From Rhipidocladum racemiflorum (Eukaryota; Streptophyta; Magnoliopsida; Poales; Poaceae), in NCBI GenBank assembly GCA_036346355.1, contig CM070569.1, forward strand, positions 87,364,753-87,428,752: DNA of 64,000 nucleotides, written 5' to 3'. The notes under the pieces are model-generated. The model ran no database searches. It had not been told where the DNA came from and saw only the letters and a program-made list of their open reading frames with translations. The position numbers and the translations under genes were made by a program. Below, piece by piece: positions 22,151-34,019 of the stretch (its first letter is position 1; every line of letters begins with the position of its first letter).

Positions 22151-22451
22151 CGACGAAGCGGTGGCGAGGACGGGTCGAAGACGGAGCGGTGGCGACGACG
22201 GAGGCCCAGATCTATCGCCGCTCACGGGTTCCTCACTGGCGCGGGAGGGATAATCGTTCAGTTGCAGATGGGATCGGGAAGACGATGAGAGCGGAGAGAA
22301 TCCCGAAATTTCGAGATTCTCTCTCCGTTCTGTAAATATGGGGAAGGGGATCGGTAATCTGTTGGAGCAGCTACAGTAGGGAACTACAGTGCAATATTCC
22401 TCATTTCAATGGATGAGGAAGGGGATAGGTAAGCTGTTGGAGTTGGCCTAA

Positions 22452-22750
22452 GGTCAGTTACTTCCTTAGAAGCAAATCCGGTTAGTTTTGATACAAATCC
22501 AATCCATTTTGAAGCAAGGCTAGTCAAAATACATGAAATTTCGACGAAATCTCACTGAGATTTTGAAGTACCGTAGCAATTTAATTTTTTTTCTTTAAAT
22601 TTTTGTATTCTGTCGAAATTATAAATCTCGAAAAGGTCTGAGATTTGAAATTTCACCGAAATCTCGACAATATTCCAAACCTTCCTACCCACCCAAATTA
22701 AATCCCAGATAACCAACCACCTCTACGCTTATGTAAGTACGCCTCACTAA
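22452..22750. other. Non-coding spacer between the Harbinger element and a MITE
   Basis: No gene or RNA is seen. It contains short GAAATTTCGACGAAATCTC-like imperfect palindromes around 22536-22670. Confidence 0.4.
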
Positions 22751-23105
22751 GGGTCTGTTTGGATCCATACAGCTAATAGTTAGCTGCTAAAAATTAGCTG
22801 GAGTGGATCCAAACACCTCCAGCTAATATATCAGCTAATTATTAGCTGGGTACCCAGCTAATGGTTATCTCATTAGCTAGCCAAACCTAGCTAATAATAG
22901 CTAATAGGTGGCATTTAACAAAAATATCCTTCGCGTCTACCACCAATAGCATTTAATAAAGATATGATTCTCGAACAATAAAGATCTATTAGCCACATAT
23001 TAGCTGGTGGATCCAAACATCCTCCAACTAATAGTTAGCTAGCTAATATTAGCTGGGAACTATTAGCTAACTAACTATTAGCTGCTAATGGATCCAAACA
23101 GACCC
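22751..23105. mobile_element. Tourist-like MITE, 355 bp
   Basis: The left end GGGTCTGTTTGGATCCAT is exactly repeated in inverted form at the right end (ATGGATCCAAACAGACCC). The element is flanked by TAA (22748-22750 and 23106-23108). The interior consists mostly of AGCTAATAGTTAGCT-type palindromes. There is no coding capacity. Confidence 0.92.
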
Positions 23106-23108
23106 TAA

Positions 23109-24271
23109 AATTGCGTGAATGACCTCTCAAAGATTGCGGATTTATCGTCTAAAATGGATTGCAGGTTTATCTCTACCCTCCACGATGCAGCGTACAGGAA
23201 ATGGATATTTTTAAGCAAAAAAACACCAAAAAGAAGCACAAAGATAAAAAGGACATGACACATGGTCGCACAGTCGCACTGCGTGGCTTGACCATGGAGA
23301 GCGAGAATCCAACCAAGGCGCAAGTGCCACGAGCACCAGCCGGCAACTAGACCCCACCTTCCCCTGCCTGCCGTTCCCATGGGTCCCCACGGACAACCAC
23401 GGACAACTGTGCCGCTGTCCAACCGGGCCCATCTCCAGCCCGGCCCTCCGAGACGCCACCGGCCCATGTCCAGGACAGGCCAAATCATGATCACGGGAGC
23501 CAGGCAGTGGGCCCCGTATCCCGGACCACACGAAGCCGGTCCGGTGGTACCAAAGGTCCATATTCACTTGTCACTCTGTTACAGGTTACCAAGAATTTGG
23601 TGCTTGGTACTCCCTCCTGGCAGTAGGTACTAGGCAAGCTACATGTAGTCTAGTGATTTGCTTGTCATCAAGACAAAGTAGTACTGTGTGCCAAGTTACT
23701 TGGAAGTTGTCGCCATGTTTGAGACCCTATAAATAAAGGCAGGCAGTTTTTGAATTTATTCTTACGGAATTGCCGCGTTCTAAATAGTAGGTAGGAAACA
23801 AATGGTTTTCATAGGAGCTCCGAGGTGTGGCAAGGAGACCATAATAGCGTCGGCAAGCAGTTCAAGCAACATGCGTGACATGTGGTTGGGTACCTGGACT
23901 TCGAACACTGAAGCGGCATATACAAAATGTACACACAAACACGGCGTTGACTGTTGACTTTAAATTGTCGTTTTGGTGCGGTATAGCAGAGCACAAACAG
24001 GCATACAGGCATGTTGCAATGTTTGACATTTGACAATCACAGGCCAAACCACGTGTGGCCGCATCATGCATAGACGGCATCTCTCTACGCTACGCCGGGT
24101 GCGGCGCCTGCGCCTTCAGTTAGGTCCGTCCTTGGACCTCAGCGCCTGTTTGCTTTCCCCTTGATTTTGGAGTTAGGCCCGTTAATTTGTCACAAGCCTG
24201 AGAGCACATGGCTCAGGGTTTGCAATGCCAAACACTCCTACTTTACAAAAAAAAAAAGGTTTATATGAGTA
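23109..24271. other. Non-coding DNA, origin unclear
   Basis: This stretch is GC-richer around 23350-23550. CCCTATAAATAAAGG (23728-23742) looks like a TATA box, but no plausible coding region follows it on either strand. A-rich run at about 24248-24257. Confidence 0.35.
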
Positions 24272-24782
24272 CTCCATCCCTTTATTTTTATATGACGTAT
24301 TTTGATTTTATACAAGGATTAAGCTTGTGTTGAAATTAAAAAAGGTATGAGAGAAAATGACTTAGATGTCTTTACTTAATTGTCTTAAAAGATGAAAGAT
24401 ATACTTTGTGTGAGTGGTAATGAATAAATGCATATAGTTGAGAGAAAATAAATAGAGATATAGAAGGAAATACCTCATTAAGGGGGTGTTTGGCAGAGCT
24501 CCAGCTCCACCAAATCTGTGGAGTTGGTGGAGCTGAGTATTCCTAGCTTCATCAAATTTATGGAGCTGGAGCTATGGGTATATATGTTTAGGTGAGTCAT
24601 CTTGTTTATATTTTAGAATAAAATTATAAACTTAAGTCACTTTATTTCAGTCTACAAGTTTCAGCTCTAAGGTGGAGCTGGAATCTAGAGCTCTACCAAA
24701 TAGGTTCTAAATCTATATGCAAGCTTTATATTTCTGAATAAGATCATTCAAAAAATAAATCTTATAAAAATGAATAAGGAAG
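24272..24782. mobile_element. Stowaway-like (Tc1/mariner) MITE interrupted by another MITE
   Basis: The left end CTCCATCCCTTTATTTTTAT and the right end read in reverse (CTTCCTTATTCATTTTTATA) are imperfect inverted repeats beside TA dinucleotides (24270-24271 and 24783-24784), as for Stowaway elements. Removing the nested 24482-24707 MITE leaves about 280 bp, a usual Stowaway size. Confidence 0.58.
24482..24707. mobile_element. Tourist-like MITE, 226 bp, nested in a Stowaway-like MITE
   Basis: The left end GGGGGTGTTTGGCAGAGCTC pairs with the right end read in reverse (GAACCTATTTGGTAGAGCTC). Flanking TAA lies at 24479-24481 and 24708-24710. GGAGCTGGAGCT-like repeats lie inside each end. Confidence 0.72.
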
Positions 24783-24784
24783 TA

Positions 24785-25091
24785 TCTATCACCACCATCA
24801 AGGTAAGAACCATCGGCGCGAGGACAAGCATTGACTTTGCCGGATCGTGTGCAAGGGCGGCGAGATCAAAGGTACCATTCCTTCTAGGGAAAATTTTGTT
24901 TCTACTGCTCAAACTATGTGCAATATGGTTTCTACCATAGAAAATATGCTTATTTTGTTTTTGCCATCCTTCCATCAATGCGCATTTTGTTTTGGCCACT
25001 ACGTCCAATTTCCGTCAAATCAACTAAATCGTTAAGATGTATGCAAAAAAAAAATCGAAAAACAAAAAAATACGGAAAAATTAAGTGACCA
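24785..25091. other. Non-coding spacer
   Basis: No gene or repeat is recognised. It ends at the TGTAACA start of the old LTR. Confidence 0.4.
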
Positions 25092-25717
25092 TGTAACATC
25101 TCAAATTTGCCCCAAATTGAAATATAAAGTTGCCAAGTTATTTCCTGAGTTTATTATGAATTTTTAGAATTTCTTTAGCTTTTCTGCAATTTCAGCATTT
25201 AAAGAAAATACTTTTCAAATAACCTAGTTATTACTTCTAATTTTTAATCTTCAAATTCAAATTAGAACATAGTCTGGACATATTTTACTTAAGCTTCAAA
25301 TGGTTCAATTACTTCTTAAAAAAAAATTCATGAATTTTTGGAATGAGTTGCTATTTTTTGAAAATATAAAACTACCTGCTTTATTAGGACTAAACCACTA
25401 AAAAAAAAATTTAGAGCCAAAAAATTTGTGAAGATTTTACAGAAACATCAGTACTAACCTAGAAACATCCAAAAAAAACTTTTCATAAAGTTTGTTTGTT
25501 GCTGCTAAGAATTACATAAATGTCTAGATGTAATTAAGAGCATATTTAAAAATTATTTAAAATTCGGAAATTGAAAGTGCCTAGCTTGGAAACCTGTTTT
25601 CACTGTGGGAAGGCATACCCTAGCAAAAAGCGCTTTCCCTTGTAGCTCAATTTTATCTTACCCTCTCTCTAAATCAGCCCTTCTCAGGCCACAGCGCGCC
25701 TAGGCTACATTCAGACC

Positions 25718-26665
25718 TAGGGCTAAAAACGGAATGAAAAGTTTTTGACCGTTTGGGAGAAAAATGAAAATGAAAGCCTTTTTTGGGAAACAAAAATAGA
25801 AAATACTAGTACGAAAACATAAACAAATTTTTTGTCGGAAATGGAAATGGAAACGGGAGAGCCAGTTCCGACGAAAACAGAACGGAAACGGAAATTCTGT
25901 ATAAGTGAAACCAGAAATTAAAAACAAAATGGGCCAAAAATAGAAACGGTTTTGGTCCAAAAAGGAGAAGGGAGAATTTATATTTATTTTCAAAATAAAA
26001 TAATTTCAAAAATACAAATAGCTTTATAGAAAAATATCAAATAGAGTTCAAAAATTCTGAAAAAAATTCTAAAAAATATTTTGGAACATTTTGAACCTAC
26101 AAAAATTATTTTAAGCACATTTTTTTATTTTTGATGAATAAATTAATTTTATAAATCTAAAAATAGAAAAAGGTATTTATAAACTCCAGAAAATCCATGA
26201 TAAATCTAAAAAAATCATAAATGAATATAAAAAAATAATATGCAAAATTTAGGGTGTTACACCTTGTAGTTGGTGGAGCAAGAGGATGTCGGTGATAATA
26301 ATGCGAAGGATGACATGATAGTCTGATATGGGGGACAAATAACGAGCCGTCAGCTGAGAAACTTTAGAAATTTTTTTTCTCTAGTGCTACCGATGAACAT
26401 AACATTATTCTTGTGTCCACCTTGGAGATGGAATGAGTTACATTGTTCTTGTGGTCATGTATATTGTGATACTGTACTATGTTTTTGTGGAATTTTCCAC
26501 TTTCATTTCCGTATATGTTGCATTCCATTCCGCATCTGTTTTCGTTACTATCCGTTTCCATATAATTGCTAGGGTTTTCGATTTTGTTTCCATTACCAGT
26601 AAAAAGTATGAAAATGAAAACAGAACAGCCATTTACCGATCGTTTATGTACCATTTTCATCCCTA
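25718..26665. mobile_element. Non-autonomous hAT element, 948 bp
   Basis: The left end TAGGGCTAAAAACGG and the right end read in reverse (TAGGGATGAAAATGG) form short terminal inverted repeats. Extended similarity inward (GAAAATGAAAG) is seen on both sides. The flanks TTCAGACC (25710-25717) and TCCAGACC (26666-26673) match at 7 of 8 positions, as an aged 8-bp hAT target duplication. There is no transposase frame. The internal GGGTGTTACA at 26252 resembles an LTR end and may mark foreign sequence. Confidence 0.75.
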
Positions 26666-26731
26666 TCCAGACCGCACCACGCCATGCCCGCTTGTGAGCT
26701 AGGCCACGCACGGGAACATGGCATCGTCGCC

Positions 26732-27189
26732 TAGGGATGGCAAAAATACCCGTGGGTCCGGGTACCCGCGGGTACCCGACCCGATGGATCCGGGTCCGGG
26801 TCCAAATTTGGACCCACGGGTATAGTAGTTCGGGTCCGGGTCCCATGTTGGACCCAGGTACCTGCATCCGGACCCGACTCTAAGGTAGAAGGTGAGGTGA
26901 ACTCAAAATAGATTAGCATGCACCTTTGTCACAAGCCACAACATAGCTCAATGGAGCGAACCATGTGATTGAATCAAGAGGTCTTGTGTTCAAACCCCAT
27001 TCTAGTCAACTTTTTTCTATTTTATTTGAATACCTCATGCATGCACACCTCAAACCGGTTCGGGTCCAGGTACCCGATCGGGTCCGGATACCCGTCGGGT
27101 CCGGGTCCGGGTCCGAGATTGGACCCGTGACTGATTTCGGGTCCGGGTCCGGAATTCGGGTCTCGGGTCCGGGTCCAACGCCATCCCTA
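26732..27189. mobile_element. hAT MITE, 458 bp, rich in GGGTCCGGGTACCCG repeats
   Basis: The termini TAGGGATGGC and GCCATCCCTA are perfect inverted repeats flanked by an exact 8-bp duplication, TCGTCGCC (26724-26731 and 27190-27197). The subterminal parts are palindromic GGGTCCGGGT/ACCCGGACCC runs. A SINE-like sequence interrupts the middle. Confidence 0.93.
26917..27046 (+). mobile_element. SINE-like tRNA-derived insertion inside the hAT MITE
   Basis: An A-box-like TAGCTCAATGG (26944-26954) and a B-box-like TGTTCAAACC (26987-26996) are spaced as in a tRNA gene or SINE promoter. GCATGCAC occurs at 26917-26924 and again at 27039-27046, consistent with a target duplication around a short retroposed body of about 114 bp. 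There is no poly(A) tail; the 3' part is T-rich (TTTTTTCTATTTTATTT). Confidence 0.62.
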
Positions 27190-28790
27190 TCGTCGCCACA
27201 TCGCTGCCCCTGTCTGGCCGTCAGCTAGCATCCTCTGTACCCCCTCGCAACAGCCACACTGCGACAAGCCATTGGGGCTTACGCCACACCTTGCCACGTC
27301 TACAAGGTACTCGACCACACCACTCACCTCCTTCACCATCACCATCGATGCCCTCCTTGCATGCGCTGCAACTCACCGAAAAAAGCCCTAAACACGCCCA
27401 AGATTGTCCTATTTCCGTTTGCCGTGATGCCATGGTCACGGGCTCCAAGCCAAGGCCATGGCCCTGCGCCTATAAGAAGAGATCCTCATGCCATCCCTGA
27501 CCCCCACGCACCTCCCTATTGCCCTACATTCAACCACCTGGCGCCATTACTCTTTGGTAAGCCCCATTGCCACCGCGAGAAAGGAACTAGAGCAGAGCTT
27601 AACCAAGTCGTTTTGGTGAGCCATTTACAAATTATTCTGAATTGAAGCCTTCTCAGGGTGCCTTGATTGCTTTCCCTACCACTTTTTTTTAGCTTGATGC
27701 TATGAGGACACGGTCGCCGTAACCACCTTCTTGCCTAGCCACACCACTGTCGCCAAGACTCTCTGGTGAGCTCTGATCACCACTAACCCTCAAAATACAC
27801 TTTCAGTTTAGTAGCGAATGTGCCTTCTCGGTAAGAAAGCCTAATTTCAAAGAATACGCCTTTGACATCACTTTCTTTCTCATTTTAGGGAATTTTTAGC
27901 ATGTCTAAATTCACATGCCCATAACAAATAAACTCCAAATTGAGTTAAACCAATTTCTAATTTTTTATAAAATCATGATCTTTGTGATTATGCAAAAAAA
28001 ATATATGAATTTGCTCTTTATTTGAATTCATTCACTTATGTTGCTTTACAACTTTATGTATGCATGCATGTATTTTCAATGAAATTGCTATATTCTGGGT
28101 ATCGGTAGATAGTCCTACTTGTTGCATGGAACTTTATTGGTAAATACATAAATATCAATTTTGAAATCCATAAGTTAATGGATTGGTAATAAATGATGTC
28201 AACTTAGGTATACCCAAATATTTATGTTTATGTTTATGCTTAGCCATGCTTTAGACTTGAGAGAACAAATGGTCGGATACATCATTTGTTTCGGAATGGA
28301 ACTTTGATATATTGAGGAGTACCTCTGTTATTTTGATATAAAATCAAAACTGAAAACTAAGTTTTAACGCGTGTGAGTTTATTTATATAACTTCTAAAGT
28401 CCATGGACTTGCAGGTAATGTAGGGGGAGTTCTCGCGTGGGTCAATTAAGGACCGAACGTAATGTTATATAATCCAAAACATTATATGCAACAACAAGTG
28501 CTATTATGGGATGACCTTAACCTATTAAGCTTCTTAGGACTAGCTTTTGCACATTGAAAGGTTGAAGTAGTGCAGGTATTCTGGGTGGGTTTGCTTGAAG
28601 GGGTGCCCTCACTAAGGTGTTGGGAACAACGCTTGCCGAGACAATAGCATATGCTTTGCTATAGAGGGAAAACAGTTATGATAGGGATGGACTGTCATTG
28701 TTATTATAAAATATATGTATTAAATTTCCGCTGCAATAGTAAGGGTCAAACATCACTGAGTTGGTGCAAAGTTAGGTCTAGGTGATATAA

Positions 28791-31700
28791 TGTAACATCC
28801 TCATTTTGGCTTTCTGGAGAAAAACCTAATCTAAATAAAGTAAATTCAAAATTTAGAGTTTCATTGGTGTTTATAATAACCTGGCATCCTTTTCCCTCCG
28901 AAATCGGGAAGTAATTCCCTCCCGGGCGAAAAATCGGATTTTCCAGTCCCGCTGGTACCCGAAAATTTACCCGAGTCCAAAAATGCTCCAAAAATCTCCA
29001 AACCACTTCTAAAATGTTCTAAATATTCCGAAATGATTTTAGGAATCATTTCCCGGAATTTTGGACATTCGTTCCTATTTTATCTCGCGCGGCTTTTGTT
29101 TAATGCTTGCGATCCGCGCCCGAATATCCAATTCCACAAAAATCATCCAAATTCAACCAAACCAATTCCATTGCGTCCCAAATAATCTAAAATGGCTCTA
29201 GAAATTTTTCCGAAATTTTTAGGCCATTTTTCCTTATTTTTTCTCTAGGGTGATTCCTTTGCGTAAAGGAGAACCAATGGGAATGTGCCATGTGTCAAGG
29301 GAATAGTAGAGCTTCTTCAACCTTGGGCAGCTACGATGGTTCTTGCCTGGGAAGAACATAGTAGCTTCCATAAGCACTCTATCTCCTTCCAATCTTTGTA
29401 ACTTCCACATCAAGGCATCAAATCGCGAACCGTCAGATCCGTTGGAATCACGACGGCCTCCTCTTTCCATCCATGGAGTTAATGCACCCGAGATCTCGCC
29501 GGATTTTGAACGGTTGCAAGGAAACCGAAATCAGCATTTATGGCATTAATTTGCCCGTTTCTAATTCGTTTCGCGCATCTCCGCCTCTCATATCTCCGTG
29601 AGGGAGTCCCCTTTCCAGAACACTCGTCCTCCGTTAGCCTCTCAAATCCAATTGGCCTCAAGATCAAGAAAACCGATGAACTTTTGTTGTTCTTCGCGTT
29701 CTTGCTCATATCTTCCACTCCGGTGGATCATTCTTCCTCCCGTTCGTTTCTTTATGTTAGCATGGAAGTCTAGCTTCAAACCCGATCCTTGATTTTAGGT
29801 TTCATCATCCGTGGGCGACGAATTTGGAGCTTTTGTGCATTCGGCCGAACCTCCGTTCTTCGTCGATTTCTCCAATTCCGGTGAGTTTAGGTTCAATTCC
29901 TTCCTCCTAGATGTTGCTAAGGAAGTTATCTATTGATTCTAGGCTTTTATTTGGATCAAATCCGTGCAAAAATGAGTGAAAAATCCAAATTTTGGAGTGG
30001 GGCATGTTTGTGGAGCTCTCTGTTTTGGAGCTCCCATGGGGAGCTTGGGCCCGTGCCTTGCCGCTGCCACGGCCGTGCCGCCGCCGCCGCCGCCTCGCCG
30101 CTGCCGCCAAGACGTCGACGCCGCTGCCTCGCAAGGCAGCGCCGCCGCTGCCGCCATCGGGCCGGCAGCCGCCACCCGCCGGCCGCCGCCGCCGCCGCCT
30201 TTGCCTCCAAGCCCTCCTCCACCCCACCTCAAGCTCCTTACTTCCATTCATGGTTGCCATGCCCAAACCAAGCTAGAAGATGAAGTGCATGTGTATGACA
30301 CATGGGGCCCACTGTCATAGACTCAATCCTAGCCAAAGCTCGGTCAAAGTTCAGTCAACGGTTGACCAGTCAAACGCGGAATATTCAGGGAATATTCTCG
30401 GTTTTCCGATTTATTTGAAATTCAAACTTCGGAAGCTCATAACTTTCTCATCCGAACTCCGATTGATCCCATTCAAGTTCCTAAATTCATCATAAATCAA
30501 GATCTTCCTGCCAGTACTAATTTTATAATTTTTGGATTTTATTTATTTTCTGTTATTTATTTATTGCCTCGTTTTGCGTGTAGTCGACAATCTCGCCGCG
30601 ACCGCCGATTCCGCCGCCAAACTTCCCGCGTACGAAGATCTACCCGGGACAGAAGGAAAGTCTCCTTGACGCATTTTGCTCCTATGTTTGCGAAATGATT
30701 TAAAATTGTTTATAAAGTTGCATGGCTATGTTTAATGAAATATGTCAAATATAAGAGTTAGTTATACCGAAATTGTTGATTCCTCCTTGACATTGTTAAT
30801 CATATCCATTGTAACCCTAGAACATTGTTTATACCATGCTTATGCTTATATGGTATCCGTTGCTATGTAGTACGGTAGAATTGCTTAGGATCTTTTCCGA
30901 TGAAAAGAACCCAGGGGTGGGATTATTCAAAAAGTTTGAAAGTTATTATTATGGTTTTGGTCCTGTTTTGCTCAAATAAAAAGAAAAGGAAAATGATTTT
31001 GACTTGGGCGGCATGGAATGTCGGGTGGGAGCGGATCAAGCCTTGGTCCTTTTGTGCAAGTACCGCCCCAAGTCATATAAGGACCGACGCTTATGATTGT
31101 CATTTTAAGCATAACCGTACTACCACATGTCTATAATGGTACGACCTGGCCCACTAATTTGTAGAAGCCTAGTTTAGACTCACCACTCGGTTGTTGTGTG
31201 AGAGCCGGAAGGAGGCATTGTTGTTGTTGTTGTTGTTTTTCTCACACGGCGCAAGAGGGGGCTTCTGTACTGGGTGGAGAGAACCCTAACAGCGGTGAAA
31301 CCTCAGCGGGTGGGTCTAGCTAGGTAGATACATTGTAACGGCCTTGTCACGATCTCTCTGCCTGCACACCAAAGGAAGTGTGCTAATAGCTTGGCATTAG
31401 GAGATGATCGTGTCGTGTGGGTAAAGTTGTACACCTCTGCAGAGTAAAACTATTCGAATAGCCGTGCCTACGGTCAAAGGCAAAGCGAAGAATGCTTTCA
31501 TACTGGTAGACTTTGGTTTTGGTTTTAAAACCGAAAAGTGTTTTGTTTTGGGGTTCGGGAGTGGTTAGAACTCTCGAATGTTGTTTGGCGGAAAGAGCCA
31601 ACCAGGTGGATAGAACCTGTTTTAAATTTGACGGATGGAGTCACATGATTAACTTTGATCTTTTAAATTATTGGCGGATAGAGCCTTTATGTTAGTGATG

Positions 31701-32239
31701 GTGGTTAGAACCTCACTACAATATTAAATAATTAAATTATTAAAAAGAATTGTAAAAGATGCTTTGTGAAATTACTTACTGGAGTATGGTTTAATAAAAT
31801 GTGGCTTTATGCAAATAAACCCTACTAAGCTTCCTTTTGAAAGCCCCACATGATCATACTTTCCCGACTTGCTGAGTACTTTTGTACTCACGTGCTACAT
31901 CAACATTGTAATCATCAGAGAATTTCCAAGATGCCGATGAAGAGGAGGAGTTCTTCGAGGAGGACTGCCAGGAGGACTAGTTGCGTTCCTAGTAAATGCC
32001 TTGTGGCGTTGTGGCGTTCGGGCTCGCTTCGCTTTTGCTTTTGTTTCCGCTTTGTGTGTCCTGGCCGTTGGACCGAGTATTGTAATAAGTGGCCATGTGG
32101 CCCATACTTGAATATTTATATTACAAGTTTCGTTTTGTTCGGCAATGAAGTATCACTGTGACTGTGTGTACTAGCTACTGATCTGGGACTAGTACGGAAA
32201 TACACAGGAGATTCTGGATAGCCGATCCGGGGTCTCACA
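28791..32239 (+). mobile_element. Solo gypsy-type LTR, 3.45 kb
   Basis: It begins TGTAACATCCTC and ends CCGGGGTCTCACA. It is flanked by an exact 5-bp duplication, TATAA (28786-28790 and 32240-32244). There is no internal gag-pol, so it arose by recombination between the LTRs of a full element. It has a GC-rich CCG-triplet section (30060-30210) and a small GTT run (31219-31236). The end CTGTGTGTACTAG...GGGACTAGTAC is shared in degenerate form with the other gypsy LTRs. Short frames in the CCG section are not genes. Confidence 0.93.
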
Positions 32240-33109
32240 TATAAACAGTTATTGCCCTGATCTCTCAACCACACATTAAAGGAAGTGTGAAAATAGCAGC
32301 AAAAGAGTTGGCCATGTCTTGTGGATAAAGTTATACTCTACAAAGTGTAAATCTTTTTGAAAAGTCAGACTTGCTTTCAAAAGAGACTTGGTGCACTGAC
32401 ATTAGTTAGTTTTTTAGATTTCAATAAAAAAAATATTAAATTGGAAAATGGTGAGTAGCCATGTTACTAATATTGTGCCAAGTATGGCAGGGAATAGCTT
32501 ATTGATCGCAATAAAGGAGGATTGTGGGTTGCTCTTATTTATGTCATATACTTGTTATTTACATACTTGACAACTGCATTTTACAAATTTCATTTGTTAT
32601 TTACTATTGTCATTGTCGAATAAATCTCGCTTTATGCAAAGAGCATGATATGAGAGCCATTTCCTTTGACATAACCAAGTATATATTCATAATTGTGATA
32701 CACTACAAGTGTTTCTTAGTACAAATGTATTCACCCTTGCTTGTTGATACTTAGTGGGTGAAGAAACCGATGTCCCCAAAGATCTATAATTTGTCGTAGG
32801 TTACGGGGAATAAAACGACAAGTTTTTCTAGGCTTAATCCTTGTCAGTTTCCTATGGATGTTTTGGGAAGAGGCATACCGTTGGATTCTGACTTTTACAC
32901 TACTACTTTTCACTATATTTTGTTTGGCCAAAGGCCCCTTTTATTGTAAGAACAATATTCCCTTGTACAAATGCGTTGTACATCAATGTTATGTTGTATG
33001 GATACGATGACAATATTGTGAATGTGCGTACTAGTCACTAATCATGGGATTAGTGCGTTATGCACATAAGACCCTCTAGTATTCCACGCCATAAAGGAGG
33101 GTGTTGACA

Positions 33110-33866
33110 TCATGAAAATTAAAAAAAAATGGAAGTTTCACAAAAGTTTTACATCATGAAAATTTTAGCAATCTTCCATAAATGATAAGGAAGATTAAAA
33201 TGTCTTCCTTAGTGCAAATTTTTTGAGAAACTTTTCAAGTGTAATTTGTTGAAACAAAAGTAAACAACATTGTGTAAATTTATCTATAAACTTTTCTATA
33301 TTTTTTTTTGCTATTTTTCTTGATTGCTTCTGATTTTTCTGCGACTTTTGTACTTTTATTTTTTTTCATATTTCATAATTATCAAACCTGTTGACTTAAC
33401 GAAAAAGTGTGCGGAGTGGCAAAAATGAAATAAGTACTAATGGAAGGATGACATAAATGAAATAAGCAAATTTCTAGAGACAAAAACACTGCACATATTT
33501 TAAGTGGCAAGAAACAGAATTTTCCCCACATGTTGCTGCAGAGTGGTGCTTGCTTCACTGGGCATTCCTCCCTTTCGGTCGAATGCAAAGCAAACCGAAA
33601 CCTACAGGTGGCTGAAGTGGTAGCATCTCGGTATGAAATATGAAGGGAGGTAATGGACTCATGGATGGATGTTTGCTTAGATCATCATAAATCAATAAAT
33701 CATAATAGAGATCGCAAACCATGCACTTATGGCTACCAAACTTGGCAATAGCTCTTCTCCCTGAAACATGAAAACCTGCTTTATGAAATCACTTGTTTTC
33801 TCCATCACAAAAAAATAAATTGCTTATTTGCATCCCTAATTTGCCAAATAGAATCTTCGTCGATGA
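33110..33866. other. Non-coding DNA between the old LTR and the copia element
   Basis: AT-rich with no gene seen. It ends GATGA (33862-33866), the probable left target site of the copia element. Confidence 0.4.
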
Positions 33867-34019
33867 TGAAAGACCATGTAGAGGTCTACCTATGTTTGTG
33901 ATGAGTAATTGACTGTGCTTTGAGCCTTTAATGCTAAAGGTGTGAGTTTTCTTTGAAATGAGCCATTTGTATTGCTACGGGTCATCTAGGACTAGATATC
34001 GGAGCCTTGACTAGTTGTA

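Larger units (their letters stand above)
16270..22448 (+). mobile_element. Complete PIF/Harbinger transposon, 6.18 kb
   Basis: The left terminus GGCCATCTCCAACAGC and the right terminus (GGCCAACTCCAACAGC on the opposite strand) differ at one position. They are flanked by TAA at 16267-16269 and 22449-22451. Inside are a plus-strand HARBI1-like transposase remnant on the left and a minus-strand Myb-like second ORF on the right, the two-gene arrangement of autonomous Harbinger elements. Both genes carry frameshifts. The element also contains three internal tandem or direct repeat systems. Confidence 0.9.
25092..33109 (+). mobile_element. Old Ty3-gypsy-type LTR (about 3.1 kb without insertions)
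   Basis: It starts TGTAACATCTCAAATTTG and ends GGAGGGTGTTGACA. Two hAT elements (25718-26665, 26732-27189) and a solo LTR (28791-32239) have been inserted; removing these leaves about 3.14 kb, matching the lengths of related LTRs in the window. The segment after 32240 (CACACATTAAAGGAAGTGTG...) parallels the interior of the younger solo LTR around 31350. The end GTGCGTACTAGTCACTAATC resembles the GACTGTGTGCACTAGCGTG end of the other LTRs. No matching target duplication was found, so it may be a remnant of a larger deleted element. Confidence 0.65.

Noticed and set aside
21863..22335. Arg/Gly/Asp-rich ORFs of 93-141 aa
   Set aside because: They are the product of a GC-rich tandem repeat whose unit length keeps several frames open at once.
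23105..23633. GC-rich frames of 63-129 aa on both strands
   Set aside because: No start context, domain or partner signals; overlapping frames in GC-rich non-coding DNA.
26944..26997. A functional tRNA gene
   Set aside because: The A- and B-box-like motifs are present, but no acceptor stem closes around them; a SINE-like insertion fits better.
29907..30320. Ala/Pro/Arg-rich ORFs of 88-119 aa
   Set aside because: They overlap in five frames in the CCG-rich leader of a solo LTR; this is compositional.
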